64,000 nucleotides of DNA from Alentia gelatinosa (GCA_950022655.1 OX465580.1:43522028-43586027), one strand, 5' to 3'. Positions 34,612-57,079 are shown, counted from the first letter of the stretch. A program made the numbers and translations. Notes: generated from the sequence alone by a model not told the origin.

Positions 34612-35102
34612 TAATTCGTCGAGTCAGCCTGGAAGTAGGTGGCGCTACGAACCCTGCTTTTGACAGGGGAACGGCCATATTGGAGAAGCAACTTCGCAAT
34701 GCTAGGCCTATGGAGCGTTCAAACGTTCATTTACAATACTATCTAATATGTGAGGATGTTTAAAGTACTACTGAGTCCCTTCTCTTGATAAAATCAAAGT
34801 TCCCTGAAATTTTCAGATCATATGAGAATGTGATGGCCCCAGTTTAGACCATAGACGCGATGTCAACAAATTGTCGAAACAACCGATTTTCTTCGAGTTG
34901 GCACATTTAAATCATGTCTGGATAAAGGAAATAATCCTATTTTAACAATACATGTAAACATTGCACACAAAAGTGTTGAAAGCAGCTCTTTTTCACCATT
35001 CTACACTCTGACAGCAGTTTGTGGTCACCAGCAAGATGGCAGAAATACCCGTTGTTAAGGGAATTTGGAGGGGATTTTAAACCGGAAGATGACTCGGAGA
35101 AT
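34612..35102 (-). mobile_element. Family C MITE, copy 3 (reverse orientation)
   Basis: Starts AATTCGTCGAGTCAGCCTGG and AAGTAGGTGGCGCTACGAA and ends near ACCGGAAGATGACTCGGAGA. This is the reverse of the copies at 37193 and 38321, including GATTTTCTTCGAGTTGGCAC and GACGCGATGTCAACAAATTG. More diverged than the other two. A partial relative begins near 35243. Confidence 0.65.
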
Positions 35103-35357
35103 TAGGTTGGATATAGTATTATGCATAAGGGGGGAGTGCATAGGCAACATATGTAACTAGGTTATGTGGTATGGGCAGAATGCACATGTTTGCAGAGAGT
35201 GTAGGTATTAAAGATGTGTAAATGAAGGTGTCCATATTTGTCGAGTCAACATGGAAGTAGGTGGCACTATGAAAACCCTTCTAGGCATGGGCGCGGCCAT
35301 CTTGGCGCAGCACCTACGTAATGCCAAACCAATGGTAGATTTGGAAGTTGTTCCTCC

Positions 35358-36480
35358 CGCACATAGAGACAGAGTGAACCAGACCTTGGCATGGAGACTG
35401 AAGGGCCATGGGAGTGAGATTCTCGTGTAGTGTTAAACTTAAAGCTCCTCTTTTTCTTCCAGATTGATACACAGTCAAACTTTTTCTTTTATGATTTATT
35501 TCTAGCCGTGCCGATATCAGAGTTTAGTATTGTAGTTTTCTGATCTACTTTTCTCGTGGGAAACCAATGAGACCCAAACATTTCGCTGGTTACCTACCTA
35601 TGACTCTGGTTGGGTCTGTTTGGAGTTTCTCGCACACTTAGAGGTGTGGTGCCAAATTTGGTTACCCTGCCATAAGTGGTAATTATCGCCCACTAGTATC
35701 TTGTGCGCATGCGCAGTGTTGATGTCCCCGATTGGAGAGTGAAAATTTGCCGAAATTAAGCATATTATGACATATCACAACAATGTAATTCTCATGTTTA
35801 AATTCTATTATCCGCTAGAGGCTGCGCTAGAAGGCTCGGTGGAATAACTCTCCTAGCAGATATCCTACGCTCTACTTCCTGCGGCCGCTTGTCAAACGTT
35901 AATGCCGCAAAAGATCTGGGAGGAGAGTGCTAGTGGGCGATAATCACCACTTATGGCAGGGTAACCAATTTTGGCACCACAGGGGCAGAGTAAACCAGAT
36001 CTAGGGATGGAGAATGAAGGGGTCGAATGAAGCACCACGAGGGTGAGAATCTCGTCGGAGAATTACTTGAAGTTGCTTTTCTTTTTTGTAAGTCTACACT
36101 AAGATGTGGTTCTTTTCTTAAGATATGTTCCTTTCCATGATGAAAACAAATTTTAGGTCTCTGGTTACCTACTATATCTAAAACGGTAGAATTTCGTCGA
36201 ATCCGCTTGAAGTGGCTCCCGCACATAGAGACAGAGTGAACACGACCTATGTTTGGAGACTGAGAGCCCACGAGAGTGAGATTCTCGTGCAGTGAAAAAC
36301 TCGAACCTGTTCTTCTTTTTTGTATTTCTATACTCAGACAAACTTCTTCTCTTATGATTCATTTCACACCATGCCAAAATCAAAGTTTAGTATTGTAGTT
36401 TCCTGATCTATTTTTCTCGTGAGAAACCAATGAGATCTCAACTTTCGCTGGTAGCCTTTTCAAAACTCCGCTGATTCTCC
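35358..36480. repeat. Dispersed direct repeat, three units
   Basis: A unit with ACATAGAGACAGAGTGAAC, GGAGACTGA, GTGAGATTCTCGTG, TTTAGTATTGTAGTTT and CTGATCTA..TTTTCTCGTG occurs at about 35358-35600 and 36218-36445, with a shorter version at 35982-36160. Element K sits in the middle copy, just after CGCACACTTAGAGG. Non-coding. Confidence 0.65.
35645..35981. mobile_element. MITE K with 53-bp terminal inverted repeats
   Basis: Left arm 35645-35697 and right arm 35929-35981 are reverse complements with about two mismatches, starting TGTGGTGCCAAA and containing GGTTACCCTGCCATAAGTGG. 337 bp, no coding capacity. Target duplication not clear. The flanks match the repeat unit described for this interval. 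Confidence 0.85.
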
Positions 36481-36526
36481 CCACCCAGCAAAAGTTTAAG
36501 TATTTGACCCACTTCTTGCACCTGTC

Positions 36527-36600
36527 TTTGTGGAGCAGTTGGCAGGGCCTCCGACTTGAGATGCTGACGTCGGGCGTTCGAAACCCGTTGTCGGTAGCGC
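36527..36600 (+). repeat. tRNA-derived SINE head
   Basis: A tRNA-like block with box A-like TGTGGAGCAGTTGGCAG and a good box B (GCGTTCGAAACCC). The acceptor stem does not pair and no 3' end is preserved, so it is a SINE promoter rather than a tRNA gene. Followed by an A/T-rich stretch. Confidence 0.55.
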
Positions 36601-37192
36601 ATTTTTTATTTTTCTATATTTTTCGTACTCAGACTCGACGAAGTCGCTAGTAGTTGACAAAATCTGTGTTGCATGAAATAATGGTACGCTGGTTCCTTGG
36701 TCATCCGCTAGGGGCCCGGTAGAATTAGACCCCAGTATCCAGTACACAGGAGGAACCCAGCCAAGAATTAATGGTTGGGAACTAAATGATGGTTCCAGGT
36801 ATTGATAGTAGGGGGCGCCACTAAAGCCATCCCCCCCCCATCTTTACTACCAGGAGATTTACATTATTTACACTGTATTATAGCAGGAAACGTTTTTTGG
36901 ACAGTCTCTAAAGGGGAGGAGGGGGGGGGGGGGCATTCAAACACGACCCGACGAAGTCGCTAGTATTCATTTATCTAACGTCTGTTAGACAAGATGACTT
37001 CCCTTACAGATCTGGTAACTGGTGTATGCAGTTAGAGGACCAGTAACAAAGATGGCTGAATTGAGAAGCAGCTAAGCTTTACTGGAAAACTACCTCTAAA
37101 TACACACTTATAAAGTATAAGACAGCTCCCTTGAAGGTTGGCGAAGACAAATAGGTACCAATATATGTTTATTGATTCAATTTTTTTCTCAT

Positions 37193-37688
37193 ATTCTCCG
37201 ATCCGGATGGACACTTCCGGTTCAAAATACCCTCCAAAATATGTAAATTTGCCTGACAACGGATCGATCCGCCATCTTGCCTGGTGAATACAAAGCGCTG
37301 TCAGAGTCTAAAATGGCGAAAAACTATATTAATCAACCTCCTCATGTGCATCCTATACATGTAATAATTGAAATAGGATTATTTACATTATTCAGATATA
37401 ATTTAAATGTGCCAACTCGAAGAAAATCGCTTGTTTCGACGATTTGTTGACATCGCGTTTATAGCCTTAACTGGGGCTTCCAGATAATCATTTGATCTGA
37501 AAATACCAGGGAAGTCTCATTTTGTCAGGAGAAATTCCTCAGACGTACTTAAAACATCCTCAGACTTTCAAAAGTATCACAAATGGACGTCGAAACGGCT
37601 CATAGGCTTAGCACTGCGGAGGTGTGTCTCCAAAATGGCCGCCAAGGCAGTTCGTAGCGCCCCCTACTTCCAGGCCGGATCGGAGAAT
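37193..37688 (+). mobile_element. Family C MITE, copy 1
   Basis: Begins ATTCTCCGATCCGG and ends CCGGATCGGAGAAT. 496 bp, without a coding frame. Very similar to the copy at 38321-39417 once the element inserted there is removed (497 bp). Shared blocks include AACGGATCGATCCGCCATCT and TTTCGACGATTTGTTGACAT. Confidence 0.85.
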
Positions 37689-37733
37689 ATGTCAGACTGC
37701 GTCCAGTATAGATTGACAAGGCAGGGTTGGGGT

Positions 37734-38309
37734 TAGTCCGAGAGACTCTGACTGCCTAGCGGTGCTGCGGACAGTCAGAGAGCACAACCGCTTATTCCCA
37801 TAGTACAAAATATCAGGTCCTTGGTTCTCTGTAATACTGCCAATGTGAGTACATGTTTATGCTCCCTTACCTTCAGAAATGTATAATAATTCCTTTTTGA
37901 TGATAAAACTCCTGTTTTGTTCCTTTTTGTTACTTTTGGGAGCCTTTTTGTACAACTCATTTAACCACATGTCAACACTTCCAACTCATGTCGGCCATAT
38001 TTGATAAGGTGGTTGCTGGCAATCCCCTGTGAAGGATTTCCTGCACTTTTGAAACCAGTTTTCTGTTATTTTTGGCGCCTGCAGAATGCATTGACATGGA
38101 TTTTACAAATGCTGGCTGTTCTATTACTTAGAACTTATACAAAGGTAGGAAATTACTGCCATTTTACTGCATTTTGCCTCAGGAAACTGTCTATCACAAA
38201 GCTGCTGATCTGACATGTGCCAATCTGGTCGACCAGTTTGCCTTGAGGTCTATCGGTGTGCTCTCTGACTGTCCGCAGCACCGCTAGGCAGTCAGAGTCT
38301 CTCGGACTA
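37734..38309. mobile_element. Mutator-like MITE D with perfect 53-bp TIRs and 9-bp target duplication
   Basis: TAGTCCGAGAGACTCTGACT at the left (37734-37786) recurs exactly inverted at 38257-38309 over 53 bp. The flanks are identical 9-mers, GGTTGGGGT at 37725-37733 and 38310-38318. Long TIRs with a 9-bp duplication are the hallmark of the Mutator/MULE superfamily. 576 bp, no transposase. Perfect TIRs and TSD indicate a recent insertion. It landed between two family C MITEs. Confidence 0.9.
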
Positions 38310-38320
38310 GGTTGGGGTGT

Positions 38321-39417
38321 ATTCTCTGATCCGGCCTGACACTTCCGGTTCAAAATACCCTCCAAATCATGCAAATTCACCTGACAACGGATCGATCCGC
38401 CATCTTGCCTGGTGAATACAAAGCGCTGTCACAGTCTAAAATGGCGAAAAACTGTATTAATCGACCTTTTCTTGTTCATTCTGTACATGTAATAGTTGAA
38501 ATAGGATTATTTACATTATTCAGACATGATTTAAACGTGCCAACTCGTAGAAAATCGCTTGTTTCGACGATTTGTTGACATTCTCGGGAGCGGTGCCGAC
38601 GTCACAAAGATACACTGCGTTGCTCGATTTTCTCGCTCTGCAGTTTATTTTCCCGAAAGCGGTGCAGTGTACTCTCGTACGCACGAAGGGTTAAACAACT
38701 TTTCACCCCATTGAAACCAATGTTAAATTCACTGTTTATCTCTGGTAATATCTCAGTCAATATCCAAGATAGAGGCATCAAACAAAAAATGGCATGTAGA
38801 TGAGGATCAGGGGAAGATTTTTTGGATTACTTTATATTAATTCGTTTTTCAAAGATTGTTTTATTTGGTATTTTCTCCAGCAAACTGCCGAAATTCCCGA
38901 TGCCAGGCTGCTACAAATGTCAAAATAAAAACTTGCTCAAAAGAACATAGATTTTCAGATTCAAACATTAAAACTTGTATCCCACAATGTTTATTGATAT
39001 ATCTTGTTAGAAACACATCAAAATAACTTAAATTATGTATATTAATCATGTAAAGTGAGTTCAAACATCGATTTACGTTTTGTTGATCGAGCGATAATAA
39101 CAGAAAGCTAGGGTGATCAAAACTGGCAATACCCTTTGCCCCTAGCGGCCGTGAAAGAAACTAAACGTTCCGCTCCCGAGAATCGCGTTTGTAGTCTAAC
39201 TGGAGCTACCACATAGTCATTTGATCTGAAATTGCGAGGGAAGTCTGATTTTGTCAGGAGAAATTCTTCAGAAGTACTTAAAACATCCTCACACTTTAAA
39301 AAGTATTATAAATGGACGTCCAAACGGCTCATAGGCTTAACACTGCGGAGGTGTGTCTCCAAAATGGCCGCCAAGGCGGTTCGTAGCGCCACCTACTTCC
39401 AGTCCGGATCGGAGAAT
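38321..39417 (+). mobile_element. Family C MITE, copy 2, containing an inserted family B element
   Basis: Begins ATTCTCTGATCCGGCC and ends GTCCGGATCGGAGAAT. Sequence matches copy 1 up to GTTTCGACGATTTGTTGACA (38580) and again from TCGCGTTTGTAGTC (39183). The intervening 600 bp is a family B element. This gives a clear relative order: C first, B later. Confidence 0.9.
38582..39181. mobile_element. Family B element, copy 2, nested in a family C MITE
   Basis: TCTCGGGAGCGG to CCGCTCCCGAGA, flanked by AT on each side. The paralogous empty site in copy 1 of family C reads GTTGACATCGCGTTT, so the element entered at AT and duplicated it. Internally similar to 11-493, with an extra stretch at about 38950-39085 relative to it. 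Confidence 0.9.
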
Positions 39418-39484
39418 AAATAATGGCTAACTTTTCAGTCTTTACAATTACCTAGAGGCTCAAGACTACCAGAACTGGCAGAAG

Positions 39485-39570
39485 GGGGTAGACTCAAGGC
39501 GTCCACGGGTTAAGCTCAAGGCGCCCAGGGCTCAATTCGGCCTTGGCTCAAAGCGTCTATAAACCTAAAA
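39485..39570. repeat. Family E repeat cluster, third block
   Basis: GACTCAAGGCGTCCACGGG, GCTCAAGGCGCCCAGGGCTC and GGCTCAAAGCGTCTA in direct orientation. Same vocabulary as 4196-4575. Confidence 0.65.
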
Positions 39571-40629
39571 TTAAATAAATTTCAAAGTGTTTACACTTGA
39601 CAGAAAAGTAAAGGGAGTTATGAGGGCGATAATATAAGTAATTTGATAAATACATTCAAACAACAAACGATTCACATATATTTTATAATTACAGGTATTG
39701 AATTTCATTTGATAATACAACTGAACACTCACCTTCTAATATGTGTAAATGGGTAAATAAAGAATACACTTTCTAAAGTTGAGCGTGGCTGCGTTTTGGT
39801 TTATGGTGTCTCCGTATCTCGCTGATGACTTGAATGTTTGGGAGACACACCGATAACCAGATTTGTTTCTGTATTTTGCTGCAACTTGAATTAATAAACT
39901 TTCTCTATAATTATTTTATATGCACTCATTTGAAACAATGTTATGAATTACCAAAGAAAGCATTTATTTCTTCTCTAAAATGTCCATTTCGTGATTTTCA
40001 GTTCGAATTTGCAGCAGACGGAATTGTCGTAAATTCGGAGGAGGCCGTGGCTACCTGCCATCAGAAGTTTGTGTTTATTTAACAAATCTCAATACGAAAA
40101 ATGTAAGTAAGACATATAAGATGAAGAATATGCAATACCACTTTATTTGATAATTGCCAGTTTGTGATAAGACCCCCGACAAATGGATATAAATCATTGA
40201 TTCCCCTATTATCGCCCATTATTTTCTGTCATTCGCCTAGGTAAAGTAGGTCGTAAAGTATTCACCTCTGATCTTTATTCAGGGGTGAACAGCTGTCCTT
40301 AGGCGAGGCACTGTGCAGTTAGGGAACCGGCGAGGAAAATTGAACAAAATGGCTGGATTTGAGAACCAGCCAAGATGGACTGAAAAAATAACCCCCAAAA
40401 ATACACTCTTATAAAGTGAGAGACAGCTATTTTGAAGGTTGGCGAAGACAAATGGGTACATATTTATCGATTCAATTTTGTTTTCATACATGTCAGACAG
40501 CGGCCAGTGAGAAATGACGACCCGGTGGATGACTCTATGTACGTACTTTCATGAGCAATATAGTTATTCTAGAACACATTGAATCATGTTTCTATCTTTA
40601 GTCTAAATAGTAAATGGTCGAAAATGAGA
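39571..40629. other. Interval with no recognised gene
   Basis: AT-rich DNA between a family E block and the giant palindrome. A segment near 40340-40500 (AGCCAAGATGGACTGAAAAA, GACAGCTATTTTGAAGGTTG, GCGAAGACAAATGGGTACA) resembles 37050-37190 and probably marks another diverged repeat. No coding exon seen. Confidence 0.4.
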
Positions 40630-42555
40630 ATTAAGGGGCGATTCCACCAACCAGACAAAATAGTTGTGTGACGCCCGTACAACAGTTGCTGGAACATATT
40701 GTGGGATTTTGTTTTTGTCTGTTGCGTGGAGCATCGCGGGATGCTGCGCGATGCCCATCTGCCAGACGTCTGTTTTTGGTTGCTGGGTTAAGGGCCGATT
40801 CCACCAAACAACTGCTTTTTCTGAGCAAAAAGACGTTCCAGCCGACCTTTCAACAGACGTCGGCTGAAATGTCTGATCAAATTGCCTCAAAATGTGTTGA
40901 AGCTCCACCGAAACCCCAAACAGATGCTCCTGTGGTCGCCATACGAGCGTCTGGTGGGTTCGAAGTTCCAGCAGATCCTCCAGCCGTGGCGCCGACTGGT
41001 GGACGTTGGCTACATTTCACATAGTAATCAAGTTCTCCGATAGGTGGCGCGGCGTGCGGCGATATGCTACAATGCTCCGAACTCGCAAAAGCATCGTATC
41101 TAGCGGAGCAGTGTATCGCCTTGTCGGGAAATGTATGGGAGCGCCGATAAGAATTTCACGTTAAATCGAACAATGAAGGAAAATTAAGATAAGGAATGAT
41201 GTTATGAGTGTGTATGGCACACTATGGTGCTAGAATTCTGCCGAAAGTGTCGGAATTTTCTATGTCCGTTCGCGGCTTCAGGTATCGCCAGTGTCGGCCG
41301 CACCATGTTGGCGGTGTATTCTCGCTGCAACTCCTGGCAGAGCTCACGGGTGGGTGTCATACTCTTCAAATGTATCAGCCAGACGCCCAATTCCAGCAGA
41401 CAAAGACCTAATAAATCAGTTATTTTGGCCGACGCTATAGTTACATCTTGTGGAGGGTTGTTGGGGGTATCGGCTGGAAATTCTGGTCGGTGGAAGAGCA
41501 TTTCAGCTGGCAGATGGCCAAACGCCCCAGCAGATGCTCAGCAACTCTGAGGCAACGTTCAAACAACCACCAATATCCTCCAATAGAAGTCATAACTTAG
41601 ACCAAACGTCTGTTGGAATGTCTGGCGGGAGAGCCGATGCCTGCTGAAACATCTGGTGTGTGCTTCCACCAACCCGACAGATGATTCAAATAGAGCAGAT
41701 TTGCCAGCAACCGCCATATGGGCGCTGTACAACGTTTTTGTCTTGTTGGTGGAAGACCCCCTTTAGTTGAGCGTCTGTTGGGGGTGGTCGGCGCATTGCC
41801 CCAGGGTTGCTCACGGTTGCTGGAGGGTTACTGGACCATCAGCTGTGGTTTCTGCTGAAAATCACTCCCACCAACCAGATTTTCCAGGCGATTTTCCAGC
41901 CGATGTTCCAACAACCCTTCAAGGGACAGAATTATAGCATCAGCCGAATAACTGATTTATTAGGTTTTTGTCTGCTGGAATTGGGCATCTGGCTGTTGGA
42001 TTTGAAGAGTATGGCACCCTCCCGTGAGCGCTGCTGGGAGCTGCGGCGAGGAAACGCCGCCAACATGGTGCGGCTGACACCAGCAATACCCGAAGCCGTG
42101 AACGGACATTGAAAATTCCGACACTTTCGGCAGAATTCTAGCACCATAGCGTGCCATATACATTCATAACATCAATCCTTATCTTTATTTACCTTCATTG
42201 TTCGATTTAACGTGGAATTCCGTGGTTGTTTGACAAACTATCAACGCTCCCGTACATTTCCCGACACAACGATACACTGCTCCGCTCGATATGAGGCTTT
42301 TGCGGGTTCGGAGCGTCGTAGTGTATCGGCGCGCACGGCTCCGCCTATTGGAGAACTCGTACATACTATGTAAAATGCGGCCAACGTCCGCCAGTCGGCG
42401 CCATGGCTGGGGCGTCGGCTGGAGGATCTGCTAGAACTTCAAACCCACCACTAGTATGGCGACCACATGAGCGTCTGTTGGGGGTTTTGGTGGAGCTATG
42501 ACGCATTTTGAGGCAATTTGGCCAGACATTTCAGCTGACGTCTGACAAAAGGTCG
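40630..42555. mobile_element. Family J: 1.7-kb near-palindrome (foldback-like)
   Basis: Arms of about 600-700 bp, roughly 40836-41500 and 41870-42555, are reverse complements at around 85-90% by eye. Anchors: TGGTGCTAGAATTCTGCCGA (41224) against TCGGCAGAATTCTAGCACCA (42126), and CTGAAATGTCTGATCAAATT (40863) against AATTTGGCCAGACATTTCAG (42516). The end AAGGGGCGATTCCACCAACC at 40633 recurs inverted near 41748 and at 26930-27015. Short motifs such as CAGCAGATGCTC, GCTGGAA and CAACAGACG recur throughout. Open frames in the two arms are mirror shadows of each other, and I see no transposase. Confidence 0.75.
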
Positions 42556-42630
42556 AGGCTAAAGGCGTCCACAGAGTGACCTCAAGGTGTCCACATGAAG
42601 GCTCAAGGCGTTCCGGGCTCAAAGCTTCTA
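42551..42630. repeat. Family E repeat cluster, fourth block
   Basis: GGCTAAAGGCGTCCACAGAG, CCTCAAGGTGTCCACATGAA and GGCTCAAGGCGTTCCGGGCT abut the right end of the near-palindrome, as the third block precedes it about 1 kb upstream. The two blocks may be the ends of one larger insertion. Confidence 0.6.
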
Positions 42631-42748
42631 ACTGTCTAAAATAATGTGAAACTTTTCGTTGTTGGGTGCCACATTACAAATCTGAGACAAATCATAGGCT
42701 TATTTAACATTTCGGAGGATATTTTCATGTCGAGACCAACCTTTTCGT

Positions 42749-45341
42749 AGGGAACATTCATTAATCAAGGCTAGGGGTGCAGTTTTTGGAATACCTAATT
42801 GTCGAAAAGAAAGTTGCCCCACCCCCCATGGAATACCCCCCCCCCCCCCCCCAACAACAAAAAAATCCCCCCCCTTGGAATACCCAAAAAAAAATTGGTC
42901 CCCCCCCTTGGAATGCCAACCCCCCAACCCCCAAACCCCCACACACACTGAATAGGAATAGGGTAAAAGCACCTGGGAGGCTAACATTATGTGGCCTTTT
43001 TTTTCAATAAGGCTTTCCTTCTTTACCTTAGAACAAACCCAGTTACAGTCATTTGTCAAAATTTTCACCAAGCTCAGTGGCTAAGTGCTAGGGGTATTCA
43101 CCTCAAGCATGGGAGGTCATGGGTTCAAACCCTGGTCGGGTTATACCAAAGACATGCACACAAATGTTTTGTGTTATTCATGGTACAGATACACTCTTTT
43201 CCTCTGATGAAGAATAATCATCTTCTAAAGATTTTTCTTATAGGTGTTGTAGGTAACTTATGGTGTCCCAAGTATATATAGACAGTACTGCTACTGACAG
43301 TTTGTCAAGCTTGCCTTCACCATTTTGCTTTTCCCAGTCATAGTCATCATATCCTTTGAATAGCATTTATTCATGATGTTGCTACCATATGAGACCTTTG
43401 TCTCATTGCCTTGCGGAGCTACAGCTAACATAGGCAGATTATGACAAAACTACTCCTGTGGAGTAATCTTCCAATATCTGTGAAACTGTGTTCCATAGAT
43501 ATTTATAATGAGGTCTTTAGACCAGGTTTTAAACATCGGGGAATACAGATGAGGAATCAGAAGATTATAAATACAGGTTTACAGTTTTCTCATTACTATA
43601 TACCTCGAAAACATTAAGATATTTACCTTATTTCAACTGTTGGAGGCATTGCAGATTTAATTTAGGCACACACTGGTGATAGCCTCATGTGAGTTTTGCC
43701 AACAAGTTTCAAAGTCCAACACAAAGCCTTTCCTACTGCTACTTTTGGAATTCCCCACTTCCAAGTTCAGAGCAAGGCTGGCTTGTGATGTCATCAAACT
43801 CTCTGACACTATACCTAGTGTTGATATGAGGTTCTACATACAGCCACAGGCAAACGCTTGAAGTGTGATAGCATCAGGTACAATGCCAACTGGTTGAAGT
43901 TGGCTGCACTATTATATGGTGCAATGATGACAGTTTGAGTTGATGCTCCCAGTCTCTATAGTTGTAAGATTCTCCTATTGTTCTAACCCCAAATCAAGAA
44001 TGCAACCCTTGCCAATTCTAGCTTGACTACCTAGAACCTAATTCTCATTGAAGTCACTTATTGAGACTTGGTTGTTCACATTCAAATATCTAGTAGCAAC
44101 TGTTTTCCTGCTTTGTGCCATTGGTTGGTAGTCATCAGGCTCCCTTGCAGGAACCTGCAGGACCTTCACTGTTTCTGGTAGCAGTATCACTGACATGCAA
44201 ATACAGATGTTCTGGCAATTTGTTATAATCTGGCATGGTGTGTGGGATACTTGATATAAGGGGATCAACCCATGGTGTGGCAATACAGAAGGAACACAAA
44301 GTCTCATTTTTTTAATGTAGAACCCCTTCAAGTATTCAATGTAGAGTTCTCAATGAAGAGTTCTCTTTGCTCATAGTGCTCTTCCATAAATATGGTAATC
44401 TTATTAAAACTAGGAACAAATACTATGTTCATCATTGATGAACGAGCATGCAATTATAAAAGAATAACAATTAAAAGGTTTGGGTTATTCAGTCAATGGA
44501 TGATTTTCTGTAATCCACTTGCACCCACTAAACTTGCCATTTCTGCAACTGCCTATTTTGGATTCAAACATGTCAAGCACCAGCGTGTGTTGAGGTATTT
44601 TGGTCTTGAGTGATTGGTCATGATCAGCTGGGCATGCCTCTAAGACCCTGAGACACTGGCTCCCTGCTTTGTTCTTACTATCACAGTGAATAGCATGCAT
44701 ATAGTAAAAGGGATAGTTTTCTGGAAGCAGGCTGGAAGTTCAATGTGACCACTCTAACCTCTAGCACACATTGATTTGTAACACTTGATGTTGTAGTAAA
44801 TTCTTTTAATTCACTGATGTTGAAGAAAAAACAATGATTTTGTGAGATTGTATTGATTTTGGGACAAATGTACCAGTGTTATTCCATTGTTGTCTCCCTC
44901 CACATCAGTCTGTCAGACTGAGGGAGGGTGCACACCTATCTCCCAGTAGAGAAACAGGACTGAAACCATAGACACTGGACTCCAGGGAATGACATAACTA
45001 TAGTTACCTTGTGCATTAATCATTACTATAGTAGTACAACTTAGCTAATTTCTTGTGATATGATATGAATGCATTTCATTACAAATATCAATTCTTGTCA
45101 TTGAACACAAAAATGGGAGTCTGCCTCATTGTTTAGCTAAAAACGTCGACCTTCAAAAGAAATGATGACAAATATTTTGCCTCCCCTATGGAAATACGAA
45201 AAAAAAGTTGCCCCCCCCCCCCCCCCGCATTGGAATACCCAAAAAATATTTGCCCCCCCCCCCCCCTTGGAATACCCAAGAAAAAGTTGGCCCTCCTTAA
45301 AAACTGTGCCTTCCCCCAGCCATAATTATTGAACGCTCCCT
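42749..45341 (-). mobile_element. Family H element with poly-G subterminal tracts, long copy
   Basis: Left end AGGGAACATTCATTAATCAA with GGGGTGCAGTTTTTGGAATA; right end AAAACTGTGCC..GCCATAATTATTGAACGCTC. Between are C tracts separated by TTGGAATACCCAAAAA. 2.6 kb, reverse of the 1-kb copy at 18313-19363. The minus strand has decayed frames: 71 codons at 44485-44700 with HCDSKNKAGSQCLRVLEACP, and 97 codons at 44038-44331 ending VNNQVSISDFNEN. The second frame end is conserved in the short copy, so the ancestor encoded a protein here. I do not recognise it. A SINE head lies inside at 43064. Confidence 0.7.
43064..43141 (+). repeat. tRNA-derived SINE head, copy 1
   Basis: AGCTCAGTGGCTAAGTGC (box A region) and GGGTTCAAACCC (box B) with the spacing of a tRNA; followed by TTATACCAAAGACATGCACA. 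A second copy lies on the minus strand at 59399-59477. Stem pairing is poor, so it is not a tRNA gene. Confidence 0.7.
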
Positions 45342-56394
<11,053 letters not shown>

Positions 56395-57073
56395 CTAGTA
56401 CATGCTTTAGGCAATGTTACCTTTTACTATTCCATGGAACTGGTTTCCTATGTGATTCTTTTAATGTATCAATTAATCCTTGTAAGAAATTACTAGTGAA
56501 TATAATATGAATTTTTAAATTATGAACACTTTATCCCAATGCTAAAAGATAGCCCACACAATGAATTAAATATCAATACCATACAAAATAGAAGTACGGT
56601 ACATGTACATATATAGTAAATCTAAACTTAACTGCCGCGCATAACAAAAGGCGAAATTCTTCAGTCATTTTCATAACATTGAATTCATTCAAATTCACGA
56701 AATTTATTCATAAGGCTACTCATTCAAATTCCATCATAGAATCACTTTTAAATAAACGTGGAACTGGATTCCACAGTTTGAATGGGAAATAACAATACTT
56801 CCCGTCTCATCGCAGCTCCCGATCAGTACAGACCCAGTACCATGTTACCTCGTTTATATCTCTATAACAACGTACTGAATTCGTTAAATGGCCCTGGAGC
56901 CTACTGAAAATAGGGTAATATATAGACCCTAGTAGTTTACTCCAGAATAAACATCAACAAAAAAAACAAAGAAAAACAGACGTGATTAAGATATGTAAAA
57001 GGCCTATATTTGTTACAGAGTATATCACTTCTCCCAGTTGTCAAGAAATACAAGTTGTGATTACTTTATTATG

Positions 57074-57079
57074 AATAAA
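57074..57079 (+). promoter_or_regulatory. Candidate poly(A) signal of NDOR1
   Basis: AATAAA 680 bp after the NDOR1 stop, followed by a T/G-rich stretch (GCTTGTGTTCTGAAGTGTTC). The convergent gene's stop is 264 bp further on, so the two 3' UTRs may overlap. Confidence 0.5.

Noticed and set aside
36527..36600. Functional tRNA gene
   Set aside because: Box A and box B are present but the acceptor stem does not pair, so it is a SINE head.
40603..42163. Many open frames of 60-118 codons on both strands
   Set aside because: The frames in one arm of the near-palindrome mirror those in the other, and none shows a protein motif; they follow from the inverted repeat.
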